Source of the DNA: Elmis aenea
Lineage: Eukaryota; Arthropoda; Insecta; Coleoptera; Elmidae
NCBI GenBank assembly: GCA_947652605.1
Contig: OX393577.1
Location: 18,231,466-18,295,465, forward strand
DNA: 64,000 nt
Reading direction: 5' to 3'
In this document: in pieces, positions 1-11,399 of the stretch
Numbering within the stretch: the first letter of the stretch is position 1
How the letters are laid out: every line of letters begins with the position of its first letter
Program-made: the position numbers and the translations under genes
Notes under the pieces: model-generated
What the model saw: the letters and a program-made list of their open reading frames with translations, nothing else
The model's database searches: none
What the model was told of the DNA's origin: nothing

Positions 1-196
1 CAGTACTTACTAGATAAGACAGAGAAAGCATTACCATGTTTAATTTGATAACGCAAAAACACACAATATAAATTAGGTGTTTGTAACAAAAACAACAAGC
101 AATAATATAGGCGAAGAAAACCATGAAAAAATATCGAAAATAACTACTTTTATATTCTGCTCTGTTTAAATCTAGTACTAAAATGTTTACCCATAT

Positions 197-456
197 CAGT
201 GACGTAGCCAGGGGGGTCCGGGCCCCTACCGAAATCGTTTGTCATTCAAAATTATTTTTGTATTGAAATACTTTCGCTTGGTGCTTTGACAGCTCTGATT
301 TTATTATGGATGTTTACACCTTATAAAAAAACAAGAAATGTGTAGGTATATTTGAAATCATGAAGTTTTTCTACGATTTTTGTTTACCTACATACAAACA
401 TACACTTAAAAAAATGTTCGGACCCTCTCTGAATAAAAATCCTGGCTACGTCACTG
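197..456. mobile_element. hAT-type MITE with CAGTGACGTAGCCAGG ends
   Basis: The left end CAGTGACGTAGCCAGG is matched by its exact reverse complement CCTGGCTACGTCACTG at the right end. The flanks repeat CCCATAT (190-196 and 457-463), a 7-8 bp target duplication of the length hAT elements make. The interior has no coding frame. The family assignment is inferred from terminal sequence style and duplication length. Confidence 0.75.
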
Positions 457-930
457 CCCATATAATCAGTATAAAATTCTAATTTGTACACTCTTTTTTA
501 CATATACTATTTTCTCAAGACAGTGTGTTGATAACAAGAACAAGCCTACGTGAAAAAAGTTTTACAGAGTTTAAAAAAGAGCAAAGTCGTTAAGAAATTG
601 GTTTGTATTTGATGAAAAATAGAGAATCTCGAGTTTAAGATTAATTAAAATTATCATGGCATGTCTGTTTTAACTCTTAAATGTTGAAGAATAATCAAGT
701 AATGGAAATATTTAATCCTGACCCAATTTCTTAGGCGATGTGGCTGCTAAGGGTTAGTTAGATAACAAGAAACTGATGAAAAACTAAGGATTACATTTGT
801 AATAAGATGACCATGATAATTTTTTGAAAGCTAAGATGGTGTCTTGCTGTTAACTAATTTGGTACGAAAAGATCTTCTTTAAATCAACACTTAACCGATA
901 GATGAGTAAATGCGAATCTCAGTCACTCTG

Positions 931-2685
931 TATACAGGGTTGCGCAAAAGTATGCAAACAAACAAATATCTAGAATACTATTGCAGATATACCAATGAAA
1001 TTTTGTATCTGAGCGTTATGGTATTTTTCGGATTCGATGAAAATATTAAGGTTGCAATACGACTTCCGGTTCAACCGGAAACGGACTTAAACTTTGAAAT
1101 TCTAAATAGAACATCCTGTATATTTTAACATTTTTGGATTCCTCTTAATATTTACTTTAAAAAATGTATAGGATTATATGGGTCTAAAGTCAGCCGTTTG
1201 CGTAAAATTTACATTTTTGTGAAAATTTTGATCGATACAGCACTTTCAATTTTTTTTAACATTTAAGTTATTTAAAAGGGCAGTAGAATTTCTTTTGAGA
1301 ATTGGATTACCAATTGATTATTTAACACTTTGCGCTAGCTACATTTTTAAAATATTATACAGGGTGTACGTTTGGTCAAACTTGTAAAACTTTAAACATC
1401 GATAACTCAATTTTCTTAAATACAACACCCTATTTGTTTTTACATAGTCTTGTAGATAATTTGATTGTCCTTTAAAAACATTCACCAAGTTTCATACCTA
1501 AAACTAATATTTCACGAGATATCGCGATTTTATTGTAAATCATTAGGGCAGAGCTTTCCAAACTTTTCATGTTGGTGACACACTTTTTAGACAAACATAA
1601 TTTCGCGACACAGTAATTCAGTCTACTAGCAAACCAGAGGTCAAACTATCCCTTGTAAGAGATACGGACAATAAATTGTTACAAATTAAATAACGCCAAT
1701 AACTAGGTACTGACCATTTTTATGAGATGTATGAGCTTGATGGGATGAACACAGTTTTTGAATATTTGGTGGAATATTAGATAAAGACACTCGCAATTCC
1801 TCATCAAGCATTTTTAAGCTTCCACGTTTCAATGTCTTCAAGTTTGTCATCGATGAAAACGCAAATCCAAAATTGGTCTAAGTCACTTTGCAAACGATCA
1901 AAATCAATTATATGAAAAATATTATGGCCCCCATAAGAAGCCTCGATATAAACGTAAGATTGGTAAAATTACATCTACATTATAACAAATTCCGACAATT
2001 CGACAGAAAAAGATAATATTATAACATTCTTGTTTATATCTTTCAATCGTTTTAAAACTACCGCTGTCTACCTTCATAGCCTACTCGAAAATATTACGTT
2101 GCCCTAATAATTTACAATAAAATCGCGATATCTCGTAAAATATTAGTTTTAGGTATGAAACGTGGTGAATATTTTTAAAAGACAATCAAATTTTCTACAA
2201 GACTATGTGAAAACAAATGGCATGTTGTATTTAAGAAAATCGAGTTATCGATGTTTAAAGTTTCACAAGTTTGACCAAACGTAAAAAACACCCTGTATAA
2301 TATTTTAAAAATGTAGCTAGCGCAAAGAGTTAATTAATCTATTGTCAATCTAATTTTCAAACAAAATTCTACAGCCTTTTTAAATAACTTAAATGTTAAA
2401 AAAAATTGAAAGTGCTGTATCGCTCAAAATTTTCATGAAAATGTAATTTTACGAAAACGGCTGACTTTAGACCCATATAATCCTATGCATTTTTTAAAGT
2501 AAATTTTAAGAGGAATCCAAAAATGTCAAAATATACAGAGTGTTCTATTTAAAACCGGAAACCCTATTGCAACCTTTTATCGAATCCGAAAAATACCATA
2601 ACGCTTAGATACAAAATTTCATTGGTATATCTGCAATAGTATTCTAGATATTTGTTTGTTTCCATACTTTTGCGCATCCCTGTAT
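931..2685. repeat. Large nested foldback element, TACAGGG ends, interrupted loop
   Basis: Left arm 931-1552 pairs with right arm 2098-2685 over almost its whole length. Both outer ends read TATACAGGG. At 1361 a second ACAGGGTG terminus occurs inside the left arm, with its mirror CACCCTGTATAAT near 2290 in the right arm, so one palindrome sits inside another. The end of a third module (AGAACATCCTGTATA, about 1108-1122) also lies within the left arm. The loop (1553-2097) begins with CAGAGCTTTCCAAAC and GGTGACACAC, resembling a hAT terminus, but no matching far end was found. A short open frame at 910-1128 lies within the arm and is not a gene. Confidence 0.85.
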
Positions 2686-4108
2686 AAGTATTTTATCAGT
2701 AGATATTATAAGGTATGAAAAACTCACCTAAAATTAAGTAAAAATGACACTTTCAGGAGGTATCCGATCTTATTAAAAAACTCTGTCATGCATTATCAAA
2801 CTAACAAGAATTTTACAATTGCCTCCGTATAACATTTCCAGCTCATAACAAACTGAAACTTGTTGATAAACATTTATATTATTCAATTATGCATCGCTTC
2901 GCACTGTAGAGATACTAAATAATGCAGACGTCGATGTATTTTTCAAAAGTTCGATATCGGAAAGTTCAAAGACCGTTCTCTATTATTAAACAAGAGTTCA
3001 ATGTATTTTATTTATGCAATACGAAGATATATTGCATAAAACAGGTTAGAACGCGCGTCGTTCGTTAAAATATATGTACGAAAATTGTTTCAACAGGTTG
3101 TGTTAGTACTGTACGAATTTAGGCAAGCCGGCATGGATATAATAACGCTTAAGTTATATACGCGCTGTTTTTTTTTTTTTTTTTAGGGAAAACGTGCGTT
3201 AGTTAAACTGCACTCACCTGATTATCCCCGTTTACGAGCAAATGATGCGCAACAATCCACTTGCTAGGCCGAAAACACATACACGTGGCAAATGGAATCA
3301 TGACAGACAGTCTAATAGTTGAAATCGTTCGGCGCTCCGCGATGCATTAATTGTGTTTGATGTAATGAGCCACAGTTAAAATTGTTCTTATTGCAGGGAA
3401 GTTCACTACACAAAACACGTCTTTTAAGTCACGAGTGTCACGTTGTAGTTTGGGGTTGGTGGGGAGCTTGCACAGAAAGCAGCGTGTAGCAGCCCCACTC
3501 CTAGCCACTTTTCAAAGCAGGTTGATGTGGAAAATCGATACTTTATTCCGTGCACACCGCGAGTCAGTAGGAAACCTGCCAGGTTATCTTACTAGGCAGT
3601 TAATGCTGACATAGTTTTTCCTAGCTTTAACTTTTTAAGCACACTTACAACGGAAATGCATAAAATCTCGCTTATTCTCCACGTCCAAGAAAAAAAAAGT
3701 GGGTTATCCGTTCTGCTTCTGTAGGTCAAATAATTATGGACATAATTAAAAAAATTATCCATTTCAACTCGTTATTTTCAAAACAAATGGTCCAATTTTT
3801 GAGCTGAATTCAAATTAAGCCTTAAGGGGTATATGTAACATAGGTAGGTCAGAAAACGATTTTTTTAAATATCTTTATTCGATGGTAGAATCTTTTGGTT
3901 ATATTCTCTGAAAATTTCAATAAAAAATTCCAAAAATTGGCGAAGTTACAACTGGTCAAGCGCCTCCTTGCGTGCCGGTATAATAGTCGTTATATCGTAA
4001 ATCTCACCTCTAAAACTCAAACTCATTGTAGGCTGCTAAATAGGAGATGCGACTATACCTACTTGCGAACTCAAACATATGCCATTTTCAGTACTAAATA
4101 AGCGCACG
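2686..4108. other. Mostly unique sequence with a candidate minus-strand first exon
   Basis: Between the foldbacks at 931 and 4109 the DNA is less AT-rich than its surroundings between about 3000 and 3650. It contains an E-box CACGTG near 3285 and an 18-base T run near 3168-3186. No repeat family seen elsewhere in the window occurs here. A possible exon at 3218-3301 is listed separately. Confidence 0.4.
3218..3301 (-). other. Candidate first coding exon ending in a strong splice donor (unproven)
   Basis: On the minus strand an ATG at 3301 opens 28 codons (beginning MIPFATCMCFRPSKW) that run without a stop into AATCAG|GTGAGTG, a near-consensus 5' splice site at 3217/3218. The frame is open for about 16 more codons upstream. 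No downstream exon could be linked and the peptide is not recognised. By chance alone such combinations occur in a window this size, so this is a hypothesis only. Confidence 0.15.
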
Positions 4109-4704
4109 TACAGGGTGGGCAAATTTCGATGTTTTAATAGGGAATCTCGATAACTATAAGAGAAATCAAAAAACGGACCCCACATCCTCGATCTCTTTAT
4201 TCGAGAAAACGTTAATGGTGAAAACTAAAATTGGTTATCGTCTTTTGTTTTCGAGTTATCGCCGATAATTCGATTTTTCGACTTTTCGTTTTATGACCAT
4301 ATCTCACTTGTTTATGAAAATAAACAAAAATAATTTTGACGTTCTACAGGCACTTTTTTCATAAGAATGCAGTGGTCGTAGACAATTTTTCAAAAAAAAA
4401 AACGAAGTTCCAGTTGTGTCCATAAAGTTGTATTTTTTTAAATAGAACTCCTAGTTGGCTATAACTTATTTAAATTCCTTATTTTTTGTCATTCCAAATA
4501 TATGTGTGAGATATGGTCATAAAACGAAAAGTCGAAAAATCGAGTTATCGACGATAACTCGAAAACAAAAGACGATAAACAATTTTTGTTTTCACCATTA
4601 ACTTTTTCTCGAAAAGAGAGATCGAGGATGCGCGGTCCGTTTTTTGATACCTCTTATAGTTACCGAGATTCCCTATTACAACATTGAAATTTGCCCACCC
4701 TGTA
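4109..4704. repeat. Foldback element, TACAGGGTG/CACCCTGTA ends
   Basis: The ends are TACAGGGTGGGCAAATTTC and its complement at 4686-4704. Arms of about 200 bp pair (4109-4310 with 4505-4704), each containing a GATAACTCGAAAACAAAAGA-type segment; a spacer of about 195 bp separates them. No coding capacity is visible. It looks like the same broad family as the elements at 931, 24633, 50500, 56517 and 62031, although only the termini are clearly shared. Confidence 0.85.
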
Positions 4705-6912
4705 CATGAAAACGAGAAAAAGTAAAAAGTAACAAAATAACTTTACGTAGAAGGATTTTTGAAGTCATTAAAATCATCGTCCCAAAATTAGTAAGAATGG
4801 CAAAAAATTATACATGTTATAAAAAAAAATAAAAATGTATTCATAGTGTTATTTGCATTGCAACTACACAAATTGTTTTGTTTTTACGCTCTGATTTGTA
4901 ATCTTATTCTCTTATATAAAAAAATCTTGTAAGTTTTAAAATTTTTGAATTCCAAGTCAAATTGTCTTTCAAAAATACCTTTGTACTTAAAATTAATCGT
5001 TAAAGCATTGCAATAAAAATAAATACGGTTTCTACGGAAAGAAAAGCGCCATTATCTTTTCCAAGTTCTCTACCTTGAACAAGCACTAAACGTTTTTTTT
5101 TATTGGGATAATCGTATTGCAATAAAATCGTGTGACTTCAATATTGTCACCAAGCCGTCGTTAAAGCAAGTGCATCGACCCTACGCTGTGTCGCCTAGAA
5201 AAACATTGTCCTTGCTCCGATTCCGGGTCCCTGCTCCGGAAAGAACTCGAATCAAAATTTTTTCACAGGTCGACTTTTATCGCATTCGCAAATGTGTTTT
5301 TGAGTAAGTCACACAAAGTACTGGCGGATCTAACAAAATACGCTTAATGCACGTTGTTGTCTTCAGATTAAATGTTCTTTTGTAAGTGAAAAAAAAAGTT
5401 TATATTCGTTGGCGTAGTTGAGAAGAATTTGGTACAAAAATATCGATTAAATTTATAAAATACGATTAGTTTGCTAAAGTTTATTTAAATGATTTGTTGG
5501 AATAAAGTCACAAGATGACTTGGGAAAAGTAGCAAGTGTATTATAACGGATAAAGGCTTAAAAAGCCAATTCGCACGGCTGGCGGTTATCGTAGTGAAAC
5601 AGAGAAACAAGTTCGTGGAAGTTTCGGCGCGGCTGAACGAATGTCCACGTTTCAGCAAGTTAGAGCTTGTATTTTATTTTTGAGTATACAGGGTGTCCCA
5701 AATTCGAGTAAATGCATGGGGATCTCGCTTATCTTAAGAGCTACGAGGTCGGTTAAATTAGGGCAAAGTGGCGAAATTAGATGCTTATCAAATATCTGCA
5801 AAGAAAATTGTCATAGCTGCCTTAATTCAAAAGTTATACAAGAAAAACAGAAAAAATTGATTTTTGTTTTTTTGCCGTATTTCCTACATTTTTTAACAAT
5901 CTGAAAGCACTTCTCCATGGCAACTTCTTACGCTTTATGTTTTAAAATAACATAAAATTTCCAACAACGTTTCGTCTCTTCAGAACCATCATCAACTTTA
6001 TTTTTTTAGGAAGATGTAACTTTTGTCCATCTACCCATGACAACACAAACATTATAATATGTTGTAATTGGTTATTTTCAATTAATCTGTATTGTTAAAA
6101 ACTTTACTGTAAGGTTCTTTATTCTATGTACGTGGCAAAACAACCAATTGCTTTTTACGTTAAGTTTAATAACATTTTTACTTTTATTGCTCCATATTGT
6201 TTCTATTTTGTTTGTGATGGTTAGTTTGTTATTTTATTGATTAACATAATGCTCTGTTATCTTATTTTTATTTGTTATTTATGTATTTATTGGCGCAAGT
6301 GTTCGCATCAATTCAGCCTCGTTATAACCCGTAACGTTTAAATGCTTGTTGTTTAACAGTGTGGAAAAATATGGGAAAATCACCAAGTGAATTTATGTTT
6401 TACATAAAGTAGGTTGCTTATTGAAAACTAATGTAATTTTTTGTTCTGTGTCAAATAACTTCAATTATTCAATTTCAGTCGATTCAAAACTAAATTGCAA
6501 AAATGAGCTAACGTATAATGATAAATCACATAAACGAAAAATTACAAGCAAAATATTTATAGGTACCTTAAACAAAAAATTATCAATAAAATTTCAAAAA
6601 TTTAGTGGAGTATTTCAAATAAGTTATGTTAGAAAATATATTACATTTAAAAATAGCACAAAAATCTTTAGATAACAACTAGAAGGTTTTTTTTTTACAA
6701 CAACGCTGGTTAAAAATTTTTGATTAATTTTGACATTACATATACTTTGGTAAGAAACAATGACTAAGGTATAAAAAGATTTATCTTAAATAAACCTATG
6801 AAATATTTAAACTCCTGTAAAGGGCCCTTAGCAGAGTAATATTTATTGATAGTGTTTACCAATTAACAAACACTAACATCAAACATTTAATATCAATACG
6901 GTATGATTATTC
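4705..6912. other. Intergenic, no gene recognised; holds one single-ended TACAGGGTG copy
   Basis: The region contains a single-ended repeat copy at 5687-5905 and otherwise AT-rich unique sequence. Open frames here are short, low-complexity or fall inside the repeat. A somewhat GC-richer patch at 5130-5260 has no identifiable content. Confidence 0.4.
5687..5905. repeat. Single-ended copy of a TACAGGGTG element (ATGGGGATCTCGCTTAT subfamily)
   Basis: TACAGGGTGTCCCAAATTCG is followed by a module with ATGGGGATCTCGCTTAT. The same module recurs after the termini at 28044, 42159 and 50500, but no inverted partner is found downstream. It is a half element, either truncated or a solo arm. Confidence 0.65.
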
Positions 6913-6924
6913 AAATGGTCTTGT

Positions 6925-8431
6925 GCAACCCCATACTCTTATTAAACGATTCTCCAATAGACTTTGTCAACGAAATTAAGTTTCTTGGTATGGTAATTGA
7001 CAAAAAAATGACATGGAGACCACATATACAACAGCTAAAAAAGGATTGCCAACAACGTCTAAATATATTAAAAATGTTAGGACATCAGACATGGGGAGCA
7101 GACAGCGAAACAATCATTAAAATATACCAAGCCCTCATAAGATCAAAAATAGACTACGGTAGTATAATCTACAGCACTGCAAAGAAGTCCATTATCAAAA
7201 TAATTGAACCAACGCAAAACACCGCGCTAAGAATAGCTACTGGGGCCTTTCGAACCAGCCCCATAGACAGCCTGCTAGCTGAGTCTGGTCAACTACCTTT
7301 AAAATATAGAAGATCCCAACTTTTACTTAAATATGTGACAAATGTAGCCAAAAATCCAAACAACAATGCCTATCCCAATATATTCCAAAATACCCCTACC
7401 TACGCCCCACAAAACTCAACCCCACTACAAAAGAAAATCTGCAATGACCTAGATAAACTAAACATACAATTACCACCACAAATTGAACAGAACTACACGT
7501 ACAACATTCCACCATGGACAGAAAACCCAAAATAAATTTGAAACTAGCTTATCTAAATAGAGAAAATACCCATCCAACCATATACATTCACGAGTTCAAT
7601 AAATTAATAACACAGTACCAAAACTTTACAAAAATATATACGGATGGCTCAAAAATAAATAAAAACACAGGAGCAGCCATAATATTCGACAAAACCAGCT
7701 ACACATATCACCTACCACCTCTAACAAGTAATAACACAGCCGAAAGCTTTGCCATCCTAAAAGCAACGGAGAAAATAAAAGAAAGAGGCGGCACAAAGTA
7801 CATCATACTAACGGACTCTCTAAACACGGTCAAAAACATACAGACAATATACACAAGTAGCAAAATCATTCAAAAGATCCAGGAGAATATTCACCAAATT
7901 TTAAACTCCAACATCGATATAACTATCATGTGGGTCCCTGCCCATATGGGAATCATAGGAAATGAACAAGCAGACCAAGAGGCTAAAAAAGCAACAACAA
8001 AAGAAGATATAGAAAACATCCCCATACCAGCTTCAGACATTACATCAATCATTAAAATCAAAACAAAGCTCTCGTGGAATACGGACTGGTATAACACTGA
8101 AAACAACAAACTAAGAGAAATAAAAGAAAATACCGAAAAGAGAATAAAATACTTCAACCGAAAGGACGAAACAATAATCACTCGACTAAGAATAGGACAT
8201 ACAAGGCTAACACATACACATCTACTAAATGGAACGAACCCGGACCTTTGCGAAAACTGTGCGCTTCCCCTTACAGTCAAATATATCCTGATGGACTGCC
8301 GAAAGTACGAGGATGAAAAGAAAATACAGCTAATAGCGGGTACCTTTGGATCAGCTTTAAAGGACACAAAGGAGAACCTAAAGAAAACAATCGATTTTTT
8401 AAAACAAATAAAAATGTATAATAAGATCTAA
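6925..8431 (+). pseudogene. LINE ORF2 C-terminal part, one frameshift
   Basis: The first frame (to a TAA ending at 7535) carries the RT C-terminal region: FLGMVIDKKMTWRPHI, IYQALIRSKIDYGS and LRIATGAFRTSP. The second frame (from 7514) continues with a type-I RNase H domain whose D-E-D-D residues are all visible: YTDGSK, TAESFA, LTDSLNT and GNEQADQEA. It then carries a C-terminal Cys motif (CENC...MDC at about 8249-8300) in which the usual His of the C-C-H-C pattern appears as Tyr. The two frames join at about 7514-7535 near ACAGAAAACCCAAAATAA, where one lost base in an A/C run would explain the shift (ENPK then INLKLAYLN). The copy is recent but not functional. Confidence 0.88.
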
Positions 8432-8507
8432 TATAGGCAACTGACACTAATAACCTGAGCTGTTGAAGTGTCAATAAACCACAAATAAAAAAAAAAAAAA
8501 AAAAAAA
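6925..8507 (+). mobile_element. 5'-truncated LINE with RNase H, poly(A) and 12-bp target duplication
   Basis: This is a non-LTR retrotransposon 3' end. It is bounded by a perfect 12-bp duplication AAATGGTCTTGT (6913-6924 and 8505-8516); the 3' end has an AATAAA and a run of about 23 A's. That proves insertion by target-primed reverse transcription and 5' truncation at 6925, inside the reverse transcriptase. The start codon at 6903 belongs to flanking DNA and is not a gene start. The domain order (RT thumb, RNase H, C-terminal Cys motif) fits the I/Jockey/R1-like group of insect LINEs; the exact clade is not resolved. Confidence 0.93.
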
Positions 8508-8516
8508 TGGTCTTGT

Positions 8517-10630
8517 TGTCTTAAAAATAATAAGATAAACAATATAATGGCCTTCTCAAATAATAAGTTACGAAGGACAAATTGTATTAGACATTAGCTG
8601 TTAAGTAAAAATTTATTTTTTTTAACAGCATTAAGCGAAAACTTTATAACTGGTTCAAATTATTTTGTCAACTATTGTTGACTAATTGTAAGCCATTTTT
8701 GTAAGAAATGAGTGCTTAACATTATGAATTCCTAAAACAAATATGGCACAGGTAAATGAGCTAAATTACGCTGTTTGCGAAGAAATTTCTACAAACCAAA
8801 GAATAAAGATCTCACTTTTATTTGAAAGTGAAGCCAATTCGTGATTTTTGGCTTGTATATTAATAATGTTGTCCTGAACGGGAACTGTAGTATGTAAAAC
8901 ATTTTTTATATAAAAATATACATTTAAGTACTACTTGGTAACAGCTTTTGATTTTATTATTACACAAATAATGCTTTACTCTATCCAGAAAAATGTGCGC
9001 TGTAATCAAATTATCGTTTTCAGAAGTGCAAAAGTTTCCTTGGTAACTTAATATTTTAAATTAAACCCATGCTAATATTTTCTTAACAATTTGTAAGGGA
9101 GGGAAAATGACTACAGCTTCCTACTACAACACAAAAGCTTATTGAGCTTTATATAAACTAACCTTTATCCCAAATGTTTATTGTAGGATTTAGTCAAACA
9201 AATCAGAGCTCAGGAATTTGTTTCACAAAGAATTTTATATAAACAAGAAATATTTTTTTTTTTAAACTAATGATTTAAAACATCTCAAAAACTGCGAAAG
9301 GTTAATCACGTAAAACACGTTGTGCTGATACTTTTTTTTTGTTATTTACCACATTCATTTCAAATTTAAATGCACGCAAGTTTAGAAAACAAATCACTTA
9401 TATGAAAGAGAAATCTCTTGCAAAAATACTCTACCGAGAGACTATTGCAGATATTATCCAAAAATAAATTTTTATAAGTAAGGTAAGTGATCCTTTAACT
9501 AAACTTGCATGTTTATAAGTTGTTTTAATAATTAAATACATCGGTAGGTAAATTAACTTACCTCAAGTGCAACAACGTACAAACCAGTACAGACTGGATC
9601 ATTCTGTCCATTGATATTTTGACTGTTTTTGATCGTTCCTTTTCTCCATTTGCGTTTATTTTATCACTACACATATTAGCATACAACTTAACTCCGTTTT
9701 TTTTTTTAATCACTACTTTACAACAATATAATTACCACAACTGACTTTCATGTCTGTACAAACCAAATGTCACGACTCATTTCAATAGTACGACGAAGTC
9801 GTCTAGCAAAAAACCGACATAACTACATATCTGAGTAAAGCAATCTTAAAAACTCTGTAAGCATGCACAGGTGAGCAAAAAACGATTGGCTCTGCACATC
9901 TGGAGCTGTAAAATTGACCAAGTGACTTTTGCTAAGACTATTAATTTAGAATCTTTGCAGTTTTTATTTTTTGGTTTACGTATTTACCATTACTGCAAAA
10001 TAACTAGTGTTATTAGATGAACACAAATGAAAAATACATACCTAACAAAAACCTTCTTTAATTTAGCAAGAGTTGGAAATTAAGGCAGGACGCCATATTT
10101 AGTTGAATAATTAATACATCCATATGATGAAACTTGTTTAATTCCTAGAAATAATACAGTTACTTAAAAAATTGAATAACTAACCTTGCTAACTTTCAAA
10201 AATGTATACCAACATGGGGGAATCCCTGTATCGGAATATGCAATTTGATCACCCTGTGTATAAATATTTTCAAGTTCACACATTTCATATTTTACCTTGA
10301 TTAAATTATGGTATTCATCTCAAACATTAAATAGTGAAAGTATAATGTATGCGACAAATTTTGCTCTAGTACCACATTGCACTAAATCAAACTTTTACAA
10401 AAAAAAAACTTGCTACATAACTGTTTGTTGCCTATTGTTTAAAATTGGAATAAAAATAAAAAATTGAATGAAAATAATAAAGTGGCAAAGAGCTTTAGAA
10501 ATTGGAATAAACTAAAATTAAACTTTAGATATTATAAGGCACCATTTAATTTGAAATCTATAAATTTACTGTCCACAGTCCACAAATATGTTGAAAAACT
10601 GCCAATGTTGATTAAATTGATTTCATGTCA
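8517..10630. other. Intergenic, AT-rich; one candidate exon, otherwise nothing recognised
   Basis: There are no repeats with clear ends and no coding matches. A minus-strand open stretch ending in GAG|GTAAGT at 9562 is noted as a candidate signal-peptide exon in the findings. A lone right-end-like CACCCTGTGTA occurs near 10249-10259. Confidence 0.35.
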
Positions 10631-10700
10631 TACAGGGTGGTAGCTATGAATCTGATCATAATTTAACGGAGTTTTTATTGACCGAATGAATAAAAAATAT
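10631..10700. repeat. Lone TACAGGGTGG terminus
   Basis: TACAGGGTGGTAGCTATGAA at 10631 is a left-end-like terminus without a recognisable partner. How far the repeat extends cannot be told from one copy; the end given here is nominal. Confidence 0.4.
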
Positions 10701-11399
10701 TTAGGTTTGGCTTAAAACAAAATTATTACTGCTAGGTACTTTGCGTTTTTTGAATCTGAATGCTGATATGACACATTATTGGTGCAAATAATGGAAAAAG
10801 TGCAAAAAAACTATTTATTTTAAATATTATTAGCTACGTTACAGTCACATTTAAAAAAAATGTATTACCAATATCTTAGGAGGTCTGTAATTTGGAAGGG
10901 ATGCATTTACGTATAAATTGGAAAGAAAGCATTTCCAGACACGTCTTTATACACTTTTTTCTTTATTTTGGTCAATAAAACACACTTCTAAGGTTTGGCC
11001 AGACTAATGATTAGCAACATGTACGATATTGTACTTATTTAATTAAAAAATTACTAACGACCTTTTTTTAACTTATCATTTCTTAACAGTTTAATAGTTT
11101 TACCTTCTTGGTGCATATAAAAAATAGTGTTCAAGAATTAAAATTGAAAAAAAAGACCTTAATTAAGTGGTTTTTTTAATTAAGCACATAAAATACGATA
11201 GAAAAATGTCTGTATTTTCCGGTACAGAAGACGCGTTTTTTTTTTTTAAGAAATTTACGAAAATTACTGTGTCCTATATAGAAGTAATAAAGGGTTTTCT
11301 ATTCATTCCAAAATTTGCCTCTAAAATTAGGGAGCGTGTTATATGCCCGTGCGCCTTACACAAAATTTTGAGTTGAATATTTTAATAACAATTTAAAAT
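10701..11399. other. No feature seen
   Basis: AT-rich sequence with homopolymer A and T runs. The open frame near 11167-11376 is composed of low-complexity Lys/Phe codons and resembles nothing recognised. Confidence 0.3.

Noticed and set aside
910..1128. 72-codon open frame ending in FEILNRTSCIF
   Set aside because: It lies inside the arm of the 931 foldback; related frames recur in the 56517 element. It is a by-product of the repeat.
7891..8367. 158-codon minus-strand frame
   Set aside because: Antisense shadow of the LINE RNase H region.
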